Shown piece by piece: positions 1 to 7,206 of a DNA stretch of 20,478 nt. Each line of letters begins with the position of its first letter. Position 1 is the stretch's first letter. The stretch is from Phoronis australis. Taxonomy: Eukaryota > Phoronida > Phoronidae. The DNA is taken from NCBI GenBank assembly GCA_002633005.1, contig NMRA01001284.1:5243-25720 (forward strand), in the 5' to 3' direction. Position numbers and translations under genes: made by a program. The notes beneath the pieces are model-generated. The model searched no databases. It had not been told where the DNA came from and saw only the letters and a program-made list of their open reading frames with translations.

Positions 1-108
1 GGGGGGGTGGCCACTGGGGAGAAAAACCAGGAGGTGGGGTGTTGGGTTGAGGACTGGAGGCGGGGCAACTTTTCCTGAGTCGTGCTGTCCATCGAATAAA
101 GCCTTTAG
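1..108. other. G-rich unassigned sequence at window start
   Basis: This stretch opens with seven G residues and is strongly G-biased on the plus strand for about 75 bases before ordinary AT-rich sequence begins. No open frame or splice signal of interest is visible. It may be the end of a repeat that starts outside the window. Confidence 0.4.
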
Positions 109-486
109 CGCCTAAAAATCTGTTTACCCCGATTTCAAAACTGTTCTTTGCACTTTACCATGCTATATGAATATCTCACGTAGTTAGTCTCCTGGTCATT
201 GATCCTCAGGATTTGACTTCGTAAATTATAGCTAATTTTGACACAACTTTTCTGATATCGTGGAGGGATAGATCATTTAGGGGTCCTCCTGGGCCCTTAC
301 TATGGCCGGGAAATGTACAAGACTTATATTTCTAGAGAGAAGAGACAGGGAGCTATAAGGTGCACAAAGATTTTTTGATATTGAAAACGAAATAATTTTG
401 GTCCCAAAAGGACCCTTGGGTGAGTCACTTGGGGCGCCACTGTGACCTTAATTAGCGGGCTGATCAATCTGCAACTTGAAGGCTCA

Positions 487-514
487 TCATTTGAAAGATT
501 GGCCTTTCAAATGA
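487..514. repeat. Perfect 11-bp inverted repeat with 6-base loop
   Basis: TCATTTGAAAG at 487-497 is followed after ATTGGC by its exact reverse complement at 504-514. It lies in the part of repeat copy A that is replaced by the retrotransposon fragment in copy B, so it may belong to the repeat unit itself. It could form a hairpin in DNA or RNA, but no function is implied by the sequence. Confidence 0.8.
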
Positions 515-1249
515 AAACAGAAATTTTGAGATCAGAGACAAAAAGTTTTTCGAAAGAAAAAACCTAAGCCTCCAATTTCAAAAATTCATTTTTAGATCGA
601 CGTGGAGTGTTGGGAAACTAAAGCCCACCAAGTTCTAGTTCTATCGGATCATTAATAAGGTCACACGGCAAGATCAAATTTGAAAAACGTCATTTTGGGA
701 CCTTTTCGCACCTAAAATTTTTTTACCCCGATTTCAAAACTTCTTTCTTTGTTGGATAGTCCCTTACTTAATGACTTCAAAAAAAGTAAGTCGCCACGTC
801 CGGTGTACGCTAATAAGTTCACAACGGTGAATCAAATTTGGAAAATTGGGGAAGTCTGTGACTTTGACCTTGAACCTTTACCCCGAAAGAGATACATGTA
901 GGAGCCAACAAATAAGACGCGTTCGAAAACTTGCACTTCACCATGCTTCGATAATATCTCACTTAGTTACTCTTCTGGTCATTTGTCCTCAGGATATGAC
1001 TTCACAAACTATAACTAATTTTGACACAACTTTTCTGATATCGTGAAGGGAAAGGTCGTTTAGGGGTCCTCCTGGGCCCTTACTATGTCTGGGAAAAGTA
1101 CGACAGTTACATAACTAAAGAGAAGATACAGGGAGCTATCAGGTGCACAGAGATTTTTTGAAATTGAAAACAAAATAATTTTGTTCCCAAAAAGGACCCT
1201 TGGGTGAGTCACTTGGGAGCCACTGTGACCTTAATTAGCGGGCCGATCA

Positions 1250-1532
1250 GCCTCTATGGTTTAATTCGAATATACTGATACATGTAGATAACAAACCTGT
1301 TTTTCAGTGGTTTCAAAAAGGCATAACTCATGTACACGATTTACTTAATTCTGATGGTTGCTTCCTTAATTATGAGGAGTTTATACAGAAATTTGACTTT
1401 GCCCCCCAAGTAACTTTATTTTACGGTCTACGAAGCTCATTATATGCTACCTGGAGTCATCTCAGAGAGGGAAAGCATCAAGTAATTTTACTGCATCGTC
1501 CACGATACATTGAAGTTATTTTGGGAGATGTC
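1250..1532 (+). mobile_element. Non-LTR retrotransposon fragment, reverse transcriptase C-terminal region (L1/Tx1-like)
   Basis: Frame 1251 stays open for about 95 codons with no start codon. It reads PLWFNSNI, then VFQWFQKGITHVHDLL, then GCFLNYEEFIQKF, then LYATWSHL. This order (PLW-N, W..KGI..V.DLL, G.FL.YEEF) is the pattern seen downstream of the polymerase core in L1/Tx1-type LINE ORF2 proteins. The fragment is about 280 bases, against several kilobases for a full element, so it cannot be autonomous. It begins right after the shared GATCA of the host repeat and ends where the shared TTTTTTTACCCCG block resumes, so it lies inside copy B of the tandem repeat. The frame is intact, which suggests a fairly young insertion or chance preservation. 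Family assignment rests on recalled motif order only. Confidence 0.7.
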
Positions 1533-1665
1533 AAATTTTTTTTACCCCGATTTCAAAACTTCTTTCTTTGTTGGACAGCCCCTTACCTACTGACTTGAGA
1601 AAAGTAAGTCGCCACGGCTGGTGTGCGCTAATGTCACAACGATGGATCAATTTTGGAAAATTTTG

Positions 1666-2384
1666 AGAATTAGGTGCGATCTGAACAGTAACTTGGCCAA
1701 ACATGTAATATTTCATTTGTGTAATATTTTATTTGCTGATCAATTAAGAATTACGTGAAAGGTCAATCTAAATCTAGCATTTATTATAAAGTTTTTATTT
1801 CAACTTAGAAGTACTTTTGAACATTTCTGTAACATTCCTTCCTAAAGGCTGTAAAGAATTAGCATGCTGTACCAACAGTAAAATTTAGAATAATCCATTA
1901 TAGAGTCGACATGTATGCATTGGGCTGGTGAGTATAATGAATAGGCCTGTGAACTTTAACCTAACACTGAAGTTTCATCTAAAATTGACAAATTTGCTAA
2001 GTGCAGAGTGCCGAAAACTCTCGTAACAAGCTGAATGAATGAATACGTAAAAGTGTTTTAAAACTTTGCAAACTCTCTTGGACTATTATTAAAATTCTGT
2101 TGGTTTCTGGTTCCCGTCGCCCGACCTTCATTGCACGGACATTCGAACAAAAATTGTGTTGGTTGCAAGATTACAATGCTGAAAAATTGAATTCGCATTA
2201 TCCAACGTTTCCAATTTGCATCCCACAGAGTTCAATAAGCGCATTTGCACGGAAGTGGTTGTGATTTAACGTTTCCGTGACATCAGTGTGTTCAGTCAAA
2301 ATTAGTTCCCTTAAAAAATCACAGACTTTCACGGAAACTAACGTACGGTACATGTTGGCGAAAAGAAAAGTGGGTGTTCACCAC
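1666..2384. other. No gene seen; AT-rich non-coding
   Basis: I see no convincing exon, RNA gene or repeat here. Open frames are short and lack splice or codon support. The stretch before 2385 becomes more GC-rich as the transposon cluster begins. Confidence 0.5.
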
Positions 2385-2523
2385 TGGCGTAGCCACGGCG
2401 TGCGTCACAAGGGGGCAATTGTTTATTGCACAAAAAGCCAGGCTCTCCCGGTCAAAACTCGCAGCAATTTTGCGTTGCCCCCCAGCTCATTACCCCCAAA
2501 GCCCGGTAACCGTTGCTACGCCA
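2385..2523. mobile_element. Small TIR element (MITE-like, hAT-type ends)
   Basis: TGGCGTAGCCACGG at 2385-2398 is matched in inverted orientation by CCGTTGCTACGCCA at 2510-2523, 13 of 14 positions. TGGCGTAGC-type ends, often preceded by CAG, are familiar from hAT transposons of animals. The interior is only about 110 bases, with C-rich and G-rich runs and no coding capacity. An 8-bp target-site duplication is not evident, so the exact ends are uncertain. The short open frame that spans this element is considered incidental. Confidence 0.5.
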
Positions 2524-3093
2524 TTTCTGATCTACCACAAATAACATTGATTTTTAATCTGACATTTATGACGTCGACAACTACACAAATATCACAGTTA
2601 CCCGCAGTCCGTGAAGCTATTGTACATGTAAGTGTTGCTTAACAGAGGTTAGGGCGTTATTGCAGTGGGTGTCTGAGAGGTGGAGGGGGGNACGCCGGCT
2701 ATCACGAGAAGCAATGTCCCTCGAAAATAAATTTTTGTCGGGCCCTCACATCTTTGAGCCCCCCGGCGGTCGCCAGCAAGTGTGCACCACTGTCAGTCCT
2801 GGCGTTAGCCTGTATTCCGGGGGTTCAGTGATAATTCTGGTAGAATGCACAACAGTCTCCGTTTTATAATTTGAAGGCCGAGTAAAGGCTAGCATAGGCT
2901 AAATCAACATACCCCTTGGACAAGAGCAAAAAAACCTCGCTGTCAGCCGAACGAGTTTAGCCTACAGCATGGGAGGACCAGTACCGAAAAAGTGGGGCTA
3001 TACCCACCAGCCCCCTATGGTGCGTCCCTCATGTACCTGGATGTTGCTGACGTTTGCCTTTGCTAACTGTATCCAGGTCTAGACCCCTCGTGA
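2524..3093. other. GC-rich repeat-derived sequence with one ambiguous base
   Basis: Base 2691 is N, directly after a run of G. The segment 2971-3040 resembles 19391-19460 (shared GAAAAAGTGGGG and CCAGCCCCCTA blocks), so at least this part is a dispersed repeat. A 9-bp inverted repeat, TAGGCTAAA at 2895-2903 and its complement at 2956-2964, lies just before. No gene is supported. Confidence 0.5.
2971..3040. repeat. Dispersed repeat, single unit, related to 19343-19460
   Basis: About 70 bases align with 19391-19460 through the blocks GAAAAAGTGGGG, CCAGCCCCCTA and GGTGCG/AGTGCG. Similarity is roughly three quarters by eye. Here a single copy is seen, while the other site has two adjacent units. 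It lies immediately upstream of the Merlin transposase and may be host repeat or part of another element. Confidence 0.6.
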
Positions 3094-3322
3094 CATCCTA
3101 GATCCGACGGAGTAAAGAAGGAGGGAAGTACCGTCTGGGGGTGTCCTAAACATAAGGGACACAAGCTGTTGATAAGATCCGGCTCTTTTTTCGAGAAGTC
3201 ACATCTACCACCGGGTACACTAGTTCAAGTGTTTTGGTTCTGGTCGTATAAATTAAAGATCACGCACGTCGTGGAAATGTTGAACCTGAGCAACTGCACC
3301 GTGATACAGTGGTTCACGTACA
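3094..3322 (+). pseudogene. Merlin transposase, N-terminal coding block (exon 1)
   Basis: The frame is open from 3094, just after a TGA, to 3322. It carries a VWGCP motif (about residues 14-18), then IRSGSFFEKSHL, FWFWSYKLKITHVVEML and a following TVIQW. This series is the N-terminal region of Merlin transposases, the eukaryotic relatives of bacterial IS1016/IS1595 (ISXO2-like) enzymes: a residual zinc-binding-like CP motif and then a helix-rich DNA-binding part. No ATG starts the frame, so the true N-terminus is missing or lies upstream of the stop. Past 3322 similarity to the family ends abruptly within codon A|GT, a usable phase-1 splice donor (A|GTGTAT), and resumes at 4031. The copy is decayed and unlikely to make an active enzyme. 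Confidence 0.8.
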
Positions 3323-4030
3323 GTGTATATCCGAGATATATGTTCCTTGTACTTCATGCGCGCACCCAGCCTCCAATATGGGGGGGGGGGCTCGAATTCC
3401 TGACGTTGTGGACCTTTTGGTAACAAAAATGCGGGCGGACTAGAAAAAAACACAAAAATGGGCGCACCGCTGTGAATTGCGCGTTTTCTTTAGTCTCATT
3501 ACGGCGTTTTCCAGTTGCTCCCGACTTGTTCGATTCTATAGCCCAACAACAAATTGGGAAGATCAACCCTGTAGCCAATACCTTACACGACTGATTAACT
3601 CCATTCTGGCATTTATGGTTGGAGGGCAGACTTTTTTGTTCGATAATTGCTCTAATGTCCAATCAGATCTTAGCTATAGCCTGACTGGGCTGTGCTGCTA
3701 AAATGAAAGTTAAGTTAGTACATATTTGAAAATAAAGCAATAGAATATCTGAATCCCGTGTCAAATGCTGATCATATGTTTAGTTTTTGAATTACCAAAA
3801 TCGCCCAACTACAACAGAAGTTAAGACAATCCATTCTGCCAGGTTTCAGTAACACTTTGAATACTGGGAGATCATTGGCCTGGTTGTTGTCATACGGGAC
3901 AAAAGACTGTGCTGGGCAGTTAACAATGGAGCCAGATGTTATCGCACGTTCAGAACCTCTCACGTCTAGAAAAAAGTTGTTGAACGACAGAAAGCCGTCA
4001 TGTCATTTTCTCGGACGTTTTGTTTCTCAG
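3323..4030 (+). other. Probable intron of the Merlin transposase (708 bp)
   Basis: The segment starts GTGTAT and ends TTTTGTTTCTCAG, a pyrimidine-rich acceptor. The upstream exon leaves one base of a codon and the downstream exon supplies AG, which restores the reading frame. The protein distance between the conserved QW of exon 1 and the GG.G..VEI block of exon 2 is then about that of Merlin transposases. The segment holds an 11-base G run at 3380-3390 and no other recognisable element. The alternative is a secondary insertion that happens to end in AG. The several open frames across it on both strands show no family resemblance. Confidence 0.5.
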
Positions 4031-4590
4031 AGGCGGACCTTTTTGCCCACTTCGCCTCGTACTTGCTACATGGAAGCGCGTTACAGCGACTGGGTGGCTC
4101 AGGGATCGTAGTGGAAATTGAAGAGTTGCTGATTTCAAGGCGGAAATACAACCACGGACGATCCGTCCCCGAGAGATGGGTATTCGGCACCTACTGTCAA
4201 GCTCAGCGATTGGGGCGCATCCAACTCATACGCTATCGGAATGCCAGAACGCTGCTCCCGCTGGTAAGACGCTGGATCGCTCCAGGCTCTATAATTCGTA
4301 GCGATCAGTGGGGGTGCCTACCATAGAATCGCCAACATTCCCGTGGTGCCGCCATACCAGCACCACACAGTCAACCACTCTGTTAACTTCATCGATCCTG
4401 TTACTGGTGTCCACACACAGAAAGTCGAGAACTACTGGAGGCACATAAAACAGCGTTTCAAGGCCATGTTTGAAGTGATTGACAACAGTCTGCCGGGATA
4501 CCTTGACGAACAGATGCGGCGGTAGAGGTAACAGCGGCGGACGCATTTTACCAACATCCTCACTCATCTGTCTCAGTGGCCACAATATAC
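4031..4590 (+). pseudogene. Merlin (IS1595/ISXO2-like) transposase, DDE catalytic block, broken
   Basis: From 4031 the frame reads ADLFAHFASYLLHG, then GGSGIVVEIEE, RRKYNHGR, ERWVFG, TLLPLVRRWIAPGSIIRSDQ. The last family matches are YQHHTVNHSVNFIDPVTGVH followed by TQKVENYWRHIK. This is the ISXO2-like/Merlin DDE domain in order. The expected first Asp of VEIDE is Glu here (VEIEE), the second Asp (SDQW) is present and the final Glu (TQKVENYW) is present. The reading frame shifts at about 4309-4314 in a run of five G, where one extra G would explain the break. A TAG (4523-4525) and a TAA (4529-4531) then interrupt the frame, yet family-like residues HFTNILTHLSQWPQY follow to about 4590. The copy is therefore a pseudogene on three counts. 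One of the breaks, in the homopolymer, could be a sequencing error, but the stops are not explained that way. No Merlin terminal repeats or 8-9 bp target duplications were found. Confidence 0.88.
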
Positions 4591-4685
4591 CAGACGCCAT
4601 GAAACCAGAAAATATATTAGAAAAAAACAAAACAGAAAACAAAAAACAAAAAAGAGGTCAATAATTGGGCCTATAAACATCCCTA

Positions 4686-4706
4686 CACTGACACACCCTG
4701 TATAGA
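4686..4706 (-). other. Possible transposon terminus
   Basis: Read on the minus strand this is CTATACAGGGTGTGTCAGTG, the style of end found on several animal DNA transposons. It sits about 100 bases after the last Merlin-like residues, but no matching inverted copy was found upstream of 3094. It is kept as a weak boundary candidate only. Confidence 0.2.
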
Positions 4707-4730
4707 AATGATGCCTGCTGATCACAACTG

Positions 4731-4961
4731 CAGTGGAGTAGATAGGTTTATCAGCTTATCAACGCCGGGGGGCAGAAAACGCCACCAGTTTGAAGCCCTG
4801 CCCCCTTGCCAACAAACTGGCGCCCCTCCCATACCACATATTTGGTGCCCACCCCCCGGTGGCCACCTATTTGCCCTCTGGGTCTGCCTGACGTGCCTGC
4901 TTTTCTGACGCCCGGTAACAAAACTAAGTGACCCCTGCCACCGAGGCTCGCTACGCCACTG
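4731..4961. mobile_element. Small TIR element (231 bp, hAT-type ends)
   Basis: CAGTGGAGTAGATAG begins at 4731, and the inverse of CAGTGGCGTAGCGAG ends at 4961. Twelve of 15 terminal positions agree and the CAGTGG starts match exactly. The interior is GC-rich, with runs of C on one strand and G on the other, and has no transposase. The flanking 8-mers are not a clear target duplication. The ends resemble those of the element at 2385-2523, but the interiors do not obviously align, so they may be different subfamilies mobilised by the same enzyme type. The overlapping open frames on both strands are treated as non-genes. Confidence 0.55.
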
Positions 4962-5225
4962 CTCATGCAGCATGTAGATGTACATGTACCTGTACTGAGA
5001 TGCATGGTTTCTACAATGCAGATCATGGCTTTTAAAATGCAGCCCAGAGTATTTGGACTTTTGCTGTTTGGGGGTGGGGGGGGGGGCGGCAACTGAAAGT
5101 TTTACCAAATTTTTTTATTTGTCCGATTTTTTCCCTAACCTGGCTGCATATTTCACATTTTTTTGCCCCAAAATGGGTAGACAATAACCCCCCTCCCCCA
5201 ATCCTATGAATGCAGCGCACGTACA
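4962..5225. other. Low-complexity G/C-run sequence, probably repeat-derived
   Basis: This includes a run of 17 bases that is all G except one T (5070-5086) and a C-rich tract near 5188-5202. No gene is supported. G tracts of this size could form quadruplexes and are also places where assembly errors collect. Confidence 0.45.
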
Positions 5226-5640
5226 TTTCATAACGTCTCGTTACCTCTTTTTCAGTTCCGTCCCAACCGACACAATGTACATGTATGTTTCTTTCACAGT
5301 TGACGCATTTCGACGCTCGGTGTCCTTGTCATAGCACCTGAATTTCAATGCGAAGTTTGGCGTTAAATTTTTGGAAAGTGAAAGTTTAAATCGAAACAAT
5401 TTTAGCACAGGAGTAAAGACTGAACAATCACGGATCGATTGAGGTATATATTATCCATGTCCGATCATTTTTTCGCAGATATGAAGGATTGAATATGGTC
5501 TGAATTGGGACCCGGCAACTAGACTTTTACCCTATTCTGAGTCATTCAGTAGTTTTCATTGGATTTCAGCCAAGCACATGTTACTTATTGAGTGTTAAAA
5601 ATGCACACATTTCCCGTTGGACTTAGTCTCATTTCCGGGC
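5226..5640. other. No gene seen; possible promoter-proximal region
   Basis: No coding frame with splice support is visible. A pyrimidine-rich AG (CCTCTTTTTCAG, ending at 5255) could be an acceptor but opens no useful frame. The end of the stretch contains TCATTTCCGGGCGC (5629-5642), an ETS-like TTCCGG core just before the ATG at 5652. Confidence 0.35.
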
Positions 5641-5651
5641 GCACCGACAAC

Positions 5652-5702
5652 ATGGCGACTTCTGCTGAACTGAGGGCATGTTCAATGGCTATTTTGTACT
5701 TG
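5652..5702 (+). CDS. Possible first coding exon, unrecognised gene
   Basis: An ATG in a good context (ACAACATGGCG) opens 17 codons, MATSAELRACSMAILYL, followed by GTGAAG, an acceptable phase-0 splice donor. If unspliced, the frame ends three codons later. A TTCCGG core lies about 15-20 bases upstream, as in many TATA-less animal promoters. No compatible phase-0 second exon was identified downstream, and phase 0 does not fit the phase-1 acceptor of the mucin-like exon at 9151. This is a start-like signature only. Confidence 0.28.
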
Positions 5703-5710
5703 GTGAAGTT

Positions 5711-6740
5711 TTAACTTTGATAGATTTTGATGAAAGCTGCTATAAAAAAACAACTTTGCACAATGTTTATGTTTTTGTGCAAAAATATAAGGAATATTCT
5801 AATTATTGCAGTGTGAATATCCCATTCAGTTGACCATATACTCAGCTTAAAAATAATTGAAAATGTTTTGAAATCGTTTTTTTCTTTGAAAGTCAATTGC
5901 GCTTCAAGGTTTGATTATGTGTCACAACATAATTCACATTTTTCTAAATTTTACGTATGAATCGTTCTTTCAATATATGCGTTGTAGCTTTTTGGTTTCT
6001 TAATTCAAGTTATCAAGGCCCAAAATGTAAAGGCTCTTAATTAGAGAAATAGGCCATGGTGGATTGTGAAGCGTCCAGCCTCCAGTCCTTTTTCCATGCA
6101 ACTTTTATTTTTTCAAATCACACTTGTCGAATTTTAATTTAACGAAATACCTGGTCACCATGGTAATAGTTAGGCATATCCACTTTCACATCATGTAAAT
6201 TTGTCTTGTTGTTGGATAACGTTTGTAATGCTTAAATGTTCTAAAATACTGTGCATTCTAAGTTACATGTACTTATTTTGGTAAAAGATTAGATCATTTT
6301 GACTCACATATAAACTTGACTGTACTGAGATTATTTCAGCTGTGACTTATTTACAGTAGCGGTAACCTTCAACAACCTTGAAAGTTTTTCACTGTGGAAA
6401 CCAAATATATAGATCCGACTGAAAGCACTTGATGTTTATTTGGACTGTGGATTAAATCATAATCGTCCTCTGATTTATTCTTTGATTTCTATGACTCAGT
6501 GACCAAAGCATGATAGAATTAACTTGCCTTAATGAAAGGCTGAAATAATATGTTCAGTGGCATCTTCAGGTAATATTTCGTGATGCTTTGGGTTTATTAT
6601 CATTTCAATAGATTAACACATGAATTTAAAAAACCAAGTTCAGAAGACTTCCATTTCAAGTGTTCTTGTAATTCTGTCAGTGAGATTTCCACCTCCACTC
6701 AAATTTCAATTATATACGTGGTTAAATTAAAGGTGGCAGC
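5711..6740. other. No gene seen; AT-rich intergenic or intronic sequence
   Basis: All short frames in this kilobase lack splice signals, family motifs or biased codon use. I see no repeat family or RNA gene. Confidence 0.5.
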
Positions 6741-6743
6741 CTT

Positions 6744-6749
6744 TTTATT
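6744..6749 (-). terminator. AATAAA polyadenylation signal, minus strand
   Basis: The minus strand reads AGTAAATAAAAAGG here, 134 bases beyond the stop codon of the terminal exon at 6883-7203. Distance and orientation fit a short 3' untranslated region for that gene. Confidence 0.6.
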
Positions 6750-6882
6750 TACTGTTGAAAATGAAAATAATGAAAATTGCACTATTTTGTATTAGGCTTG
6801 ATTATCTGTGATACACTGATCCTTACATCTCCTTAGCGAAAAACAATTTAGTTGCGCCATTAAATTGAGTTGAAAGGAATTA

Positions 6883-7203
6883 TCAATTGAAGCAAGCAAA
6901 ATTTTGAAGGGTTGACTGCTTGTAGCCATTGCAGTACACAGCTGTCTTCCTTATCTGACACCACAGCCGGTTATGTAAATGCCTGTTCTCAGAATTGACT
7001 GGGCTGAAGTCAGATAAGGTCATTACGGCTAGGCTTTTCTCATTAACCAAGCTGTGCGGACAAGAACTGCCCTGTGCAACAGATTCATACAGTGCTATTA
7101 TTTGTTTTAAAAAGCAGCTGTTTTGGTGCGAAACTTTGTTTTTAAGTTCAAGAAGAAACTCCCTGTATTCATCCGGGTCAAGTGCTCCGAAAATGACATT
7201 GCT
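6883..7203 (-). CDS. 3'-terminal coding exon of an unrecognised gene
   Basis: On the minus strand TTTTGATTTCAG is a good acceptor. Directly after it a frame stays open for 106 codons to TGA at 6883-6885, with no need for a start codon. It begins SNVIFGALDPDEYREFLLEL and ends NGYKQSTLQNFACFN. The first 25 residues are acidic and amphipathic, consistent with helices, and the rest is polar with six scattered cysteines. No signal peptide, membrane segment or known motif is recognised. The first codon is complete, so the preceding intron is phase 0. An AATAAA 134 bases past the stop supports a real transcript end. The upstream exons on this strand were not found. A nearby splice-bounded block at 7610-7680 has stops in every frame. 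This gene would lie between, or be nested among, plus-strand exons. The function is unknown. Confidence 0.6.
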   Translation of the reverse strand, partial: SNVIFGALDPDEYREFLLELKNKVSHQNSCFLKQIIALYESVAQGSSCPHSLVNEKSLAVMTLSDFSPVNSENRHLHNRLWCQIRKTAVYCNGYKQSTLQNFACFN

Positions 7204-7206
7204 CTG

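Larger units (their letters stand above)
109..1665 (+). repeat. Diverged tandem repeat, about 0.6-0.8 kb unit, two copies plus the start of a third
   Basis: A landmark reading TACCCCGATTTCAAAAC recurs at 124, 723 and 1544. The block with TTTTGACACAACTTTTCTGA is at 236 and again at 1019, and the block GGACCCTTGGGTGAGTCACT is at 410 and again at 1194, a constant offset of about 783. The stretch after the landmark at 724-850 recurs at 1545-1660 with few changes. Copy A (from about 109) lacks roughly 180 bases that copy B has between about 745 and 925. Copy B carries a retrotransposon fragment where copy A has about 240 bases of other sequence. Copy C fades after about 1665. The short open frames inside are not conserved between copies, so this is annotated as a non-coding repeat. 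The family is not recognised. Confidence 0.85.

Noticed and set aside
846-1046. 66-codon frame in the tandem repeat
   Set aside because: The same region in the other copy has indels that break the frame, so it is not maintained as protein.
2277-2642. 121-codon frame
   Set aside because: It spans the small TIR element and flanking unrelated sequence, and shows no protein family pattern.
4722-5108. Overlapping 113-128 codon minus-strand frames
   Set aside because: These are translations of the GC-rich small transposon and G/C runs, Pro- and Gly-rich by composition.
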